Below, one piece after another: positions 16,389 through 21,234 of a stretch of 25,171 nt of DNA; the first letter of the stretch is position 1, and the number at the start of each line of letters is the position of its first letter. The position numbers and the translations under genes are program-made. The notes under the pieces were generated by a model. That model did no database searches. It had not been told where the DNA came from and was given only the letters and a program-made list of their open reading frames with translations. The stretch comes from a virus, in IMG/VR virus record IMGVR_UViG_3300030090_003702, positions 1 to 25,171 of that record; one strand, written 5' to 3'.

Positions 16389-16607
16389 ATGAGGCTAAGC
16401 AAACAAGAAAAAGAGTATATTAAGAAGATGGCCAATGTCTTGAAAGATTCTGAGATAGCTGATGAGCTTACAAGGATCAGAATAGGCTTTGGCATCAAAG
16501 AAAGAGTCAACAAGAGACAGGTTACAGGCGTTAGAACTAGGATGGGGATTAAGAAATCTCCCGGAAGAGGCGTTAACCGAGTCAAAAGGGATAAGAAAGA
16601 TGAGTGA
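16389..16607 (+). CDS. Small basic HTH-like protein
   Basis: 72 residues. The ATG at 16389 is chosen because GGAG lies 8 nt upstream; the frame is open further up, but that part crosses the promoter/palindrome. The N-terminus LSKQEKEYIKKMANVLKDSE followed by IADELTR resembles the start of the 265-aa leftward protein (TKTEQEFI...NLEIATHLDR), so both may carry the same helix-turn-helix. The rest is strongly basic (KRQVTGVRTRMGIKK), compatible with nucleic-acid binding. It overlaps the HNH gene start by 8 nt. A role as early regulator is inferred from position. Confidence 0.65.
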   Translation: MRLSKQEKEYIKKMANVLKDSEIADELTRIRIGFGIKERVNKRQVTGVRTRMGIKKSPGRGVNRVKRDKKDE

Positions 16608-17052
16608 TGAAACTTATATCTATCTAGGCGGCGTTTTAGGTGCTGGTAAAAGAGCTTCTGTGAGCATAGAGGACTATCCATTGTTAAGTCAGTATAGCTG
16701 GCATCTAAATAAGAGTGGATACGCCATAACAAAGATTAAAGGGCGACATAAAGCCATGCACAGAATGGTTCTAGGCACTACTAACCCATATGTATTTGTT
16801 GACCATATAGATAAAGACAGACTCAATAACACCAGAGAGAATCTTAGAGAGCTTACACCCAAAGAAAATGCTAATAACATGAAGTCAAATGTTAAGATTG
16901 AGGCATTTGGCGAGGAAAAGAATATCGGCCAATGGGTGGAAGATTCACGTTGCGAAGTATCATACGCCGCGTTTTATAATAGATTAAAGAAAGGCATCGA
17001 CCCAGAGGAAGCTATGAAAAAGAATGGCAACCGAAGGGCTTTAGATGCATAA
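16600..17052 (+). CDS. HNH homing-type endonuclease
   Basis: 150 residues from the ATG at 16600 (AAGGG upstream, 8-nt overlap with the previous gene). The N-terminus has VSIEDYPLLSQYSWHLNKSG and then YAITKIKGRHKAMHRMVLG, followed by VDHIDKDRLNNTRENLRELT and PKENANNMK. This is the usual layout of HNH_3-type phage endonucleases: the histidines of HR and DHID with the N in LNNTRENL. A C-terminal segment (IGQWVEDSRCEVSYAAFYNR) resembles a DNA-binding repeat. Such genes spread by cutting genomes that lack them; here it is neatly embedded between overlapping genes. Confidence 0.85.
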   Translation: MSDETYIYLGGVLGAGKRASVSIEDYPLLSQYSWHLNKSGYAITKIKGRHKAMHRMVLGTTNPYVFVDHIDKDRLNNTRENLRELTPKENANNMKSNVKIEAFGEEKNIGQWVEDSRCEVSYAAFYNRLKKGIDPEEAMKKNGNRRALDA

Positions 17053-17239
17053 TCCGTATGAGCCGCCTAAAAAAGATCCAAGGCGGCGTCTTACAGCCTC
17101 AGACAGATGGGGCGAACGTCACCGTCCTCCAACGACCGATTGGTGCGACTTCGCTTTTGTGATGTTTATAATGCTTTTGGCGCTCTTTTCGCCGTATCTC
17201 GTAGACTTGCTTGCAGTGTTCTTTAAGAGGGTACTTTAG
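17045..17239 (+). CDS. Small membrane protein
   Basis: 64 residues, overlapping the HNH gene end by 8 nt with GAAGGG as ribosome-binding site. Residues 1-32 are polar, basic and Pro-rich (EPPKKDPRRRLTASDRWGER); residues about 35-60 (FAFVMFIMLLALFSPYLVDL) form one membrane helix, with KRVL at the end. No family is recognised. A holin-like or host-membrane role is possible, but there is no lysis gene nearby to support it. Confidence 0.6.
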   Translation: MHNPYEPPKKDPRRRLTASDRWGERHRPPTTDWCDFAFVMFIMLLALFSPYLVDLLAVFFKRVL

Positions 17240-17242
17240 CTA

Positions 17243-17294
17243 AGACAAGGCGGAACAATTCCGCTAATTGTGTCTGCACGACCCCGCTTTTTTT
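17243..17294 (+). terminator. Possible Rho-independent terminator
   Basis: Arms GCGGAA (17250-17255) and TTCCGC (17259-17264) form a 6-bp hairpin with a CAA loop. Outer AGACA (17243-17247) can pair with TGTCT (17271-17275). A run of seven T follows at 17288-17294, but 12 nt of GC-rich sequence separate stem and T tract, so efficiency is doubtful. It lies just after the 64-aa membrane protein stop. Confidence 0.4.
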
Positions 17295-17429
17295 GATGTA
17301 ATACAGATAACCAATAACTGATACTAAAACCCCACCAACTTAATTGACATTTATTTGATAATTATCCGACGTGATAAAACCTATGTGTCATAATTAAATA
17401 GTTCAAGTTAATTACATAAGGATAATACA

Positions 17430-17522
17430 ATGATTGATGCGAGTATGTTTTGGGGAATAGTAACGGGTACGATGTTAGCTATTAATATTCTGTATTGGAT
17501 GCACAAAAAAGAATTACTATAA
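17430..17522 (+). CDS. 30-residue membrane peptide
   Basis: ATG at 17430 with AAGGA 8 nt upstream; the product is MIDASMFWGIVTGTMLAINI followed by LYWMHKKELL. It is almost entirely one membrane helix with a Lys-Lys end, like other tiny phage membrane peptides. The preceding 190 nt (17240-17429) hold no other gene. Promoter-like TTGACA at 17344-17349 has no convincing -10. Confidence 0.5.
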   Translation: MIDASMFWGIVTGTMLAINILYWMHKKELL

Positions 17523-17558
17523 ATTTAGTTATTCTTAATAAAATATGTTTAAGAGTAC

Positions 17559-17587
17559 TTGACATATGTGCCGATTTATATTGTAAT
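17559..17587 (+). promoter_or_regulatory. Sigma70-like promoter
   Basis: TTGACA (17559-17564), 17-nt spacer, TGTAAT (17582-17587). It lies 46 nt upstream of the ATG at 17634. The spacer contains TGCCGAT, shared with promoters at 21989 and 24072. An upstream in-frame extension of the downstream gene begins inside this promoter and is therefore rejected. Confidence 0.75.
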
Positions 17588-17615
17588 AGAAAGCATGGAA
17601 GACGTTACTAAAACC

Positions 17616-17633
17616 TTTGTTGGAGAAAACAAA
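17616..17633 (+). promoter_or_regulatory. Leader hairpin presenting the Shine-Dalgarno in its loop
   Basis: TTTGTT (17616-17621) and AACAAA (17628-17633) pair perfectly around the loop GGAGAA, which is the Shine-Dalgarno; the ATG follows at once. Similar T/A hairpins precede genes at 17870, 18185, 18887, 19176 and 20469, and the arms differ between copies while still pairing. Confidence 0.5.
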
Positions 17634-17798
17634 ATGACAAGCGCACAAGCTAAACTAGAATTGTTCAAAGTAAACCGACAAATCGAAAAGAAGATTGTCG
17701 AACATAAAAACGAATTAGGGCAATACAATAAGAGTATTGTCGAGGATGAATTGCAATTACTTTGGGATAGAAAAGATATTCTCAAAAAATTCATTTAA
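17634..17798 (+). CDS. Small helical hypothetical protein
   Basis: 54 residues from the ATG after GGAGAAAACAAA: MTSAQAKLELFKVNRQIEKK, then IVEHKNELGQYNKSIVEDEL and QLLWDRKDILKKFI. It is highly charged and predicted helical throughout, possibly a short coiled coil. No family is recognised. It is a single-gene unit with a promoter 46 nt upstream and another promoter straight after its stop. Confidence 0.7.
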   Translation: MTSAQAKLELFKVNRQIEKKIVEHKNELGQYNKSIVEDELQLLWDRKDILKKFI

Positions 17799-17804
17799 GA
17801 CTAC

Positions 17805-17832
17805 TTGACAATCTTGTCGATATAACTAAAAT
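17805..17832 (+). promoter_or_regulatory. Sigma70-like promoter
   Basis: TTGACA (17805-17810), 16-nt spacer, TAAAAT (17827-17832), beginning 7 nt after the previous stop codon. An ATG at 17831 overlaps the -10 and would not be transcribed, which fixes the downstream gene start at 17870. Confidence 0.7.
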
Positions 17833-17850
17833 GAAAGACATACAAACAAC

Positions 17851-17866
17851 GTTTTTTGGAGAAAAC
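17851..17866 (+). promoter_or_regulatory. Leader hairpin presenting the Shine-Dalgarno in its loop
   Basis: GTTTTTTGGAGAAAAC: GTTTT pairs with AAAAC, leaving TTGGAG in the loop, 4 nt before the ATG at 17870. It is identical to 18166-18181. Confidence 0.5.
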
Positions 17867-17869
17867 AAA

Positions 17870-18097
17870 ATGCCACAGTTAAACACAGAATCACCGACCT
17901 ACATGCAAGACACACTAACCCGAATCTCTTTGGCACTCGGCTATGATGGTGAAAGCAATCAGCAATGTTGGGACTGGATCATGGCCGTTAGTGACAAGTA
18001 CGGCAACGACTTCTTAGATGAAAAGATGCACGGTGTCCTAGAACACTACGACGAATCAGGATACTTAGGGGTTGGAAAAGAATTCAGGAAAAAATAA
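17870..18097 (+). CDS. Small hypothetical protein
   Basis: 75 residues: MPQLNTESPTYMQDTLTRIS, then LALGYDGESNQQCWDWIMAV, SDKYGNDFLDEKMHG and VLEHYDESGYLG. No recognised family; acidic, probably a small helical cytosolic protein. The start follows the conserved leader GGAGAAAACAAA. It is its own transcription unit: the promoter is at 17805 and a different regulatory motif (18115) follows its stop. Confidence 0.7.
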   Translation: MPQLNTESPTYMQDTLTRISLALGYDGESNQQCWDWIMAVSDKYGNDFLDEKMHGVLEHYDESGYLGVGKEFRKK

Positions 18098-18114
18098 ATA
18101 ATTATTGCCCTGAA

Positions 18115-18137
18115 TGACCTAACGTGTCACACCCCTA
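18115..18137 (+). promoter_or_regulatory. TGACCTAACGTGTCAC motif, copy A
   Basis: TGACCTAACGTGTCAC followed by ACCCCTA, then AATAATATAC about 5 nt on, 48-70 nt before the ATG at 18185. Copies B (19109) and C (20674) match it almost exactly. TGAC and GTCA form an inverted repeat with an 8-nt spacer. It may be an operator or the upstream half of a promoter whose -10 is the A/T-rich AATAATATAC. Confidence 0.6.
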
Positions 18138-18165
18138 GCCAATAATATACATATAACAATTAAAC

Positions 18166-18181
18166 GTTTTTTGGAGAAAAC
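18166..18181 (+). promoter_or_regulatory. Leader hairpin presenting the Shine-Dalgarno in its loop
   Basis: GTTTTTTGGAGAAAAC, identical to the leader at 17851-17866, ending 3 nt before the ATG at 18185. Confidence 0.5.
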
Positions 18182-18184
18182 AAA

Positions 18185-18454
18185 ATGAACAAGTTCACTA
18201 CTAACCAATTTGCAGAAGATACCACAGCCGCCGACATCTACGAGATGCGAGAAGAGCATCGACTAGCCGAAGAAGCTAAGGCCGCAGGCCGCAAGGCTGG
18301 ACTGAGTAGCTATAGGACTTGGGCATCTGTCAATGATAACCCTCACGCTGAGGGTACTGAGGCATTCAGCGCTTGGGCTGAGGCATTCAAACAGGCTAAG
18401 TTCGAGAGTGACCAAGACCACGACGATTCATATCTAGATCATATGGGGGAATAA
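18185..18454 (+). CDS. Small acidic hypothetical protein
   Basis: 89 residues: MNKFTTNQFAEDTTAADIYE, helical EHRLAEEAKAAGRKAG, then YRTWASVNDNPHAEGTEAFS and AWAEAFKQAKF, with an acidic end (DQDHDDSYLDHMGE). No family is recognised. The start follows the conserved hairpin leader. It forms a two-gene unit with the 89-aa gene at 18458, which starts 4 nt after its stop, so the two are probably co-expressed. Confidence 0.72.
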   Translation: MNKFTTNQFAEDTTAADIYEMREEHRLAEEAKAAGRKAGLSSYRTWASVNDNPHAEGTEAFSAWAEAFKQAKFESDQDHDDSYLDHMGE

Positions 18455-18457
18455 GTA

Positions 18458-18727
18458 ATGAGTACACAGTACAAGGTACAAGGTAACGTATTACCAACGC
18501 ACATAATGCCCGAAGGGGAACATGCTGTAAAGGCTACTGTTATCAGTCAATGGGTAGATGCTGATGCCCCACTAGATGCAGCGGCTAAGTTCCTAATGGA
18601 TAACGACCAAGTGAACGCTAGTCCTATCCTAGTGGTAGATACTGATTACAATATCGGCAACTACCCTCTTGACTATGTGAAGATTGCCATAGATTACAGG
18701 GTAGGACTTAGGGAATATAATAAATAA
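18458..18727 (+). CDS. Small hypothetical protein
   Basis: 89 residues: YKVQGNVLPTHIMPEGEHAV, KATVISQWVDADAPLDAAAK, then VNASPILVVDTDYNIGNYPL and DYVKIAIDYRVGLREYNK. The alternating pattern suggests a compact alpha/beta domain. No family is recognised. The run GGGGGAA upstream serves as ribosome-binding site, inside the end of the preceding gene. The first structured leader element follows its stop codon. Confidence 0.72.
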   Translation: MSTQYKVQGNVLPTHIMPEGEHAVKATVISQWVDADAPLDAAAKFLMDNDQVNASPILVVDTDYNIGNYPLDYVKIAIDYRVGLREYNK

Positions 18728-18760
18728 AATCTCTATTTATTTCTAAAAAATTCCAGAATC

Positions 18761-18836
18761 CCTATTGACATGGGTGGGGTAATACGAGGCGCTTGCTTCG
18801 CCTTCACCGTCTCAGGTGAAGCAAGCGGCTTGAGGG
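18761..18836 (+). promoter_or_regulatory. Structured leader element, copy 1
   Basis: CCTATTGACATGGG is followed by GGGTAATACGAGG, then a 14-bp stem: CGCTTGCTTCGCCT (18790-18803) with AGGTGAAGCAAGCG (18814-18827), including one G-T wobble. The loop is TCACCGTCTC, and GGCTTGAGG follows. It is one of six copies in the window. It ends about 50 nt before the ATG at 18887 and is joined to that gene by a segment (GAGCAGGAAAA, then ACACGTTTTTTT) shared with copy 3. The TTGACA has no -10 at normal distance. Confidence 0.75.
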
Positions 18837-18886
18837 GCAGACCAGAGCAGGAAAATAAACACGTTTTTTTGAGGAAAAATTTCAGA

Positions 18887-19102
18887 ATGTCAACTCGATA
18901 CCTAGTAGCCAAAGAAGACAACGAAAGAATCTGTGCCAATATCGTCGCTAAGCTCGATGAGCTTTACAAGACCAATCGGACACTGATTGACCAAGACAGC
19001 CAAGCGGCTTGGCAAGCCATCGAAGAAAACTGGCAATATATGCGAGAATTGGAAGCTCGATTGAAAGACAGAAAAAATCCTAAAATTTATAAAGAAATAT
19101 GA
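18887..19102 (+). CDS. Small charged helical protein
   Basis: 71 residues from the ATG at 18887 after GAGGAAAAATTTCAGA: MSTRYLVAKEDNERICANIV, then AKLDELYKTNRTLIDQDSQA, AWQAIEENWQYMRELEARLK and DRKNPKIYKEI. Helical throughout, with heptad-like spacing. Function unknown. An upstream in-frame extension crosses the structured leader hairpin and is rejected. It is a single-gene unit ending at copy B of the TGACCTAACGTGTCAC motif. Confidence 0.7.
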   Translation: MSTRYLVAKEDNERICANIVAKLDELYKTNRTLIDQDSQAAWQAIEENWQYMRELEARLKDRKNPKIYKEI

Positions 19103-19108
19103 GCCGAG

Positions 19109-19131
19109 TGACCTAACGTGTCACGCCCCTA
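19109..19131 (+). promoter_or_regulatory. TGACCTAACGTGTCAC motif, copy B
   Basis: TGACCTAACGTGTCAC then GCCCCTA, preceded by G so the inverted repeat is GTGAC/GTCAC, and followed by GTCGATAATAATAATAT, probably the -10 region. It starts 6 nt after the previous stop codon and lies 45-67 nt before the ATG at 19176. Confidence 0.6.
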
Positions 19132-19158
19132 GTCGATAATAATAATATCAAAGTTAAA

Positions 19159-19174
19159 TGTTTTGGAGAAAACA
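19159..19174 (+). promoter_or_regulatory. Leader hairpin presenting the Shine-Dalgarno in its loop
   Basis: TGTTTT (19159-19164) pairs perfectly with AAAACA (19169-19174) around the tetraloop GGAG; the ATG is at 19176. Confidence 0.5.
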
Positions 19175-19175
19175 A

Positions 19176-19436
19176 ATGAGAATTTCAGATTTACAATTTA
19201 GTAACGAGATGCGCGAAAATGTTTGGCGCGGTCACAGTGTTGAGCTTCCTAAACAGGATGCACACCGCATGATTGGCAATGAGCAACACGCTCAGGACTT
19301 CATCGCAGATAATGGCGATGTCGAAATCGTTTGGAACGAGCGATATAGCTATTGGGAAGTTCCAGCCTTTGCCGAAGGCCGTAGGATTTACGGCGAAGCT
19401 AAACAACGTGCTTGTGCTGCTTGGGGGTGTGAATAA
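19176..19436 (+). CDS. Small hypothetical protein
   Basis: 86 residues: MRISDLQFSNEMRENVWRGH, then SVELPKQDAHRMIGNEQHAQ, DFIADNGDVEIVWNERYSYW and EVPAFAEGRRIYGEAKQRAC. Mixed alpha/beta; no family recognised. It heads a run of four overlapping small genes (19176-19930): the next start overlaps its stop as TAATG. Confidence 0.72.
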   Translation: MRISDLQFSNEMRENVWRGHSVELPKQDAHRMIGNEQHAQDFIADNGDVEIVWNERYSYWEVPAFAEGRRIYGEAKQRACAAWGCE

Positions 19437-19555
19437 TGGATTACTTCATGGAATGGTCTGAGTGGCTTGCAATAGTTGACAAGTTCCCGAAAGATGATAA
19501 AATAGTTCTCGATAGAATTGATATTGAATTAGAGGAATTAGAAAATGGATCGTAG
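19436..19555 (+). CDS. 39-residue acidic hypothetical protein
   Basis: MDYFMEWSEWLAIVDKFPKD, then DKIVLDRIDIELEELENGS. The ATG shares its A with the previous stop (TAATG), and GGGGGTG upstream can serve as ribosome-binding site. The next gene starts 11 nt inside its end. The compact overlap on both sides supports a real gene despite its size. Confidence 0.6.
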   Translation: MDYFMEWSEWLAIVDKFPKDDKIVLDRIDIELEELENGS

Positions 19556-19793
19556 AATTCCACAATGGAAAATGAACGGCAAGGATATGAGATTCGATGG
19601 AAGTTTTGAAGTTGGCATTGTAGAAGTGCGCGACCTATTCGATGATCTGGTTGTGACGTTATGGGTTGAGCAAGAAAAGGACAACACGCTAACGGTTAAG
19701 AGTTTAGGCGGCATTGGTAACGGTCGCTATAGTGTGCAAGTGGTAGCCAAGAAAAAGCCGATTGAAGAGGGCGAGGAGTGGAAAGAATGTTGA
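19545..19793 (+). CDS. Small hypothetical protein
   Basis: 82 residues: MDRRIPQWKMNGKDMRFDGS, then FEVGIVEVRDLFDDLVVTLW, VEQEKDNTLTVKSLGGIGNG and RYSVQVVAKKKPIEEGEEW. The strand-turn-strand pattern suggests a small beta-rich domain. No family recognised. AGAGGA about 10 nt upstream is the ribosome-binding site. It overlaps both neighbours. Confidence 0.7.
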   Translation: MDRRIPQWKMNGKDMRFDGSFEVGIVEVRDLFDDLVVTLWVEQEKDNTLTVKSLGGIGNGRYSVQVVAKKKPIEEGEEWKEC

Positions 19794-19930
19794 ACAATAA
19801 AAAAATAGCAATAGCAAAACACAACGCCAGCAAAATGCGACACGCGAATATATTCACGGGCTGCTTGCGAGCTGGTACGTTGAAGCAGACGCACCAAAAA
19901 ATAAAGCCATTTAAATTGAAAAAATCCTAG
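19787..19930 (+). CDS. 47-residue basic hypothetical protein
   Basis: MLNNKKIAIAKHNASKMRHA, then NIFTGCLRAGTLKQTHQKIK and PFKLKKS; very basic, so nucleic-acid binding is possible. The ATG overlaps the previous gene end by 7 nt, with GGAG 9 nt upstream. Its last codons overlap the conserved AAAATCCTAGAATACC that precedes leader copy 2, so part of the composition may come from the regulatory element. Confidence 0.45.
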   Translation: MLNNKKIAIAKHNASKMRHANIFTGCLRAGTLKQTHQKIKPFKLKKS

Positions 19931-19933
19931 AAT

Positions 19934-20013
19934 ACCTATTGACATAGGTCGGGTAGGACGAGGCGCTTAGTTGTCGTTCGCCCGTCTCACGACAACTAAG
20001 CGGCTTAAGGAGG
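19934..20013 (+). promoter_or_regulatory. Structured leader element, copy 2
   Basis: CCTATTGACATAGG, a perfect 5-bp inverted repeat around TGAC, is followed by GGGTAGGACGAGG. The 14-bp stem pairs CGCTTAGTTGTCGT (19964-19977) with ACGACAACTAAGCG (19989-20002). The loop is TCGCCCGTCTC. The 3' flank GGCTTAAGGAGG contains the Shine-Dalgarno of the gene at 20020. The inner stem differs from copy 1 at several base pairs, with both arms changed together. Confidence 0.78.
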
Positions 20014-20019
20014 ACACTC

Positions 20020-20244
20020 ATGACAGATTCACTTTTCAACGCCGAGCTGCGCGACTGCGCCCGTATCAACGAGCGTGACCTGCGGGTCGCTCAGGCTGAC
20101 TGGGAAGCCGAGCAGCGCGAGGCATCGCGCGACGAGCAGGCGTATCACAACGCCTGTGATCAGGGTCACGACTGGGACGACTACGACCCCGTCGATCTCT
20201 ATGGCGCGGAGTGGGACAACCACGCCGTGCGGGAGTGGGACTAA
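20020..20244 (+). CDS. Acidic hypothetical protein of unusual high GC
   Basis: 74 residues: MTDSLFNAELRDCARINERD, then LRVAQADWEAEQREASRDEQ, AYHNACDQGHDWDDYDPVDL and YGAEWDNHAVREWD. No family is recognised; strongly acidic, with clustered Trp, Tyr and Asp. The ribosome-binding site AAGGAGG lies in the 3' flank of leader copy 2. The coding DNA is clearly richer in G and C (third positions mostly G or C) than its neighbours, which suggests recent acquisition. Minus-strand and other-frame open stretches here are a by-product of this composition. Confidence 0.7.
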   Translation: MTDSLFNAELRDCARINERDLRVAQADWEAEQREASRDEQAYHNACDQGHDWDDYDPVDLYGAEWDNHAVREWD

Positions 20245-20355
20245 CCGCTCTTGGTTTGGAGTCGCCCTGATTCGAGGCGGCATTACAATATCGGACGCGA
20301 GCTGGATCGTAACAGCGTGCCCAGTGAGCAATAAATTCCACCCATTAGAGGCCAT
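20245..20355. other. Non-coding gap with no recognised feature
   Basis: About 110 nt between the high-GC gene and leader copy 3. The first part keeps a raised GC content. No start codon with a ribosome-binding site, promoter or hairpin was seen. It may be the tail end of the transferred segment that carried the high-GC gene. Confidence 0.4.
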
Positions 20356-20418
20356 CAGGTAGGACGAGGCGCTTGCTTCGCCTTCACCGTCTCAGGTGAA
20401 GCAAGCGGCTCGAAGGGG
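20356..20418 (+). promoter_or_regulatory. Structured leader element, copy 3
   Basis: CAGGTAGGACGAGG, then the same 14-bp stem and TCACCGTCTC loop as copy 1 (arms 20370-20383 and 20394-20407), then GGCTCGAAGG. It is followed by GAGAGCAGGAAAA and ACACGTTTTTTT as in copy 1, leading to the ATG at 20469. Unlike copies 1 and 2 there is no upstream TTGACA. Confidence 0.75.
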
Positions 20419-20468
20419 AACCGAGAGCAGGAAAAAAGACACGTTTTTTTAGGGAAAAATTTAAGATT

Positions 20469-20681
20469 ATGGCATATGTAGCATACGAAGCAAGAATGGC
20501 TAAGGACACACCGACCGGAATGCGTTACCTAGTGCGATGCAATCGGCTAGGCAAGTACGCCATTACAAGCGGCATTGGTTCAAGCGGCTCATCTATGTGG
20601 GGCGTTGAATGTCAGGGGAATTACGATTATGTAATGAAAAAATGGAAAAATCTTGTAGGAAAATACGTTCCAGTGACCTAA
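20469..20681 (+). CDS. Small hypothetical protein
   Basis: 70 residues: MAYVAYEARMAKDTPTGMRY, then LVRCNRLGKYAITSGIGSSG, SSMWGVECQGNYDYVMKKW and KNLVGKYVPVT. The pattern suggests a small beta-rich domain; no family recognised. The leader AGGGAAAAATTTAAGATT precedes the ATG. Its stop codon TAA lies inside copy C of the TGACCTAACGTGTCAC motif. Confidence 0.7.
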   Translation: MAYVAYEARMAKDTPTGMRYLVRCNRLGKYAITSGIGSSGSSMWGVECQGNYDYVMKKWKNLVGKYVPVT

Positions 20682-20696
20682 CGTGTCACACCCCTA
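20674..20696 (+). promoter_or_regulatory. TGACCTAACGTGTCAC motif, copy C
   Basis: TGACCTAACGTGTCAC then ACCCCTA, preceded by G (GTGAC/GTCAC inverted repeat) and followed by TACGATAATATTAG. It overlaps the last codons and stop of the previous gene and lies 35-57 nt before the ATG at 20731. Confidence 0.6.
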
Positions 20697-20730
20697 TACG
20701 ATAATATTAGTAGTTCAAAAGGAGAAAACA

Positions 20731-21030
20731 ATGAACCTAGAAAAATTCCAAGCGGCCATCGAAGGCCAAAAAACGATTCGCCTTACTCACAAGATGGCAC
20801 GCGGTGATGGTTATGTTACCGTTAACCGAGAGGTTGAAGTGTCTGATTTATCCGTAGGTGAAAGCGGATTGATTGAATACACCTGCTACATGGCGGGAGT
20901 TTGTCGGCACGTTCTGACAAGAGTGTCAGAGGTTGTTGAAGTCGAGTCAGTTTGTACTATTGAAGATTGGAACGCTGGCTGTGATGCGTTCGATGCACTT
21001 CATGACTTAGTAGGATTGAGAGGTATGTAA
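20731..21030 (+). CDS. Small hypothetical protein
   Basis: 99 residues from the ATG after AAAGGAGAAAACA: MNLEKFQAAIEGQKTIRLTH, then KMARGDGYVTVNREVEVSDL, SVGESGLIEYTCYMAGVCRH and VLTRVSEVVEVESVCTIEDW. It contains several Cys (YTCYMAGVC) but no clear metal-binding pattern. No family recognised. It starts a run of tightly packed genes to 21811; the next start overlaps its stop (TAATG). Confidence 0.72.
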   Translation: MNLEKFQAAIEGQKTIRLTHKMARGDGYVTVNREVEVSDLSVGESGLIEYTCYMAGVCRHVLTRVSEVVEVESVCTIEDWNAGCDAFDALHDLVGLRGM

Positions 21031-21110
21031 TGGCTCCAGTATGGTTTTGGGAAGTGTTGTTAGTTACAGGTATTACCGTTCCTATTGTTTTGGGTTTGAT
21101 AGATGATTGA
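21030..21110 (+). CDS. 26-residue membrane peptide
   Basis: MAPVWFWEVLLVTGITVPIV followed by LGLIDD; nearly all of it is one membrane helix. The start shares its A with the previous stop (TAATG) and the next start lies 8 nt before its end. Translational overlap supports it; no independent ribosome-binding site is strong. Confidence 0.5.
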   Translation: MAPVWFWEVLLVTGITVPIVLGLIDD

Positions 21111-21234
21111 CCGATATATTGAATTAAGAAAAGAGTATGGATTAATTGGCACATTATTCTTAACAGCAATGTTTTTATTTGTGGTTGGTTGGTATGCCAG
21201 TGAGTTAGTGAGAATTATAGGAGAATTCAAATGA
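21103..21234 (+). CDS. 43-residue membrane protein
   Basis: MIDRYIELRKEYGLIGTLFL, then TAMFLFVVGWYASELVRIIG and EFK. A charged N-terminus is followed by one helix (about residues 13-31) and an amphipathic end. The ATG overlaps the preceding gene end, and its stop overlaps the next start as ATGA. Function unknown. Confidence 0.55.
   Translation: MIDRYIELRKEYGLIGTLFLTAMFLFVVGWYASELVRIIGEFK

Noticed and set aside
16489-16599. Upstream extension of the HNH gene
   Set aside because: These 37 codons overlap the preceding HTH-like gene fully, and the family's usual N-terminus begins at the later ATG at 16600.
17341-17400. Promoter with TTGACA at 17344
   Set aside because: No -10 hexamer at 16-18 nt spacing was found; CGACGT occupies that place.
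18777-18790. T7-like promoter core (TAATACGA) in leader copy 1
   Set aside because: Only copy 1 has TAATACGA; other copies read TAGGACGA, TAAAACGA or TAAGACGA, and the rest of the T7 consensus is absent. No phage RNA polymerase gene was seen in the window.
20029-20362. Open frames on the minus strand and a third plus frame at the high-GC gene
   Set aside because: High GC depletes stop codons. The frame at 20020 has the strong Shine-Dalgarno and correct position after the leader element, so the others are chance.
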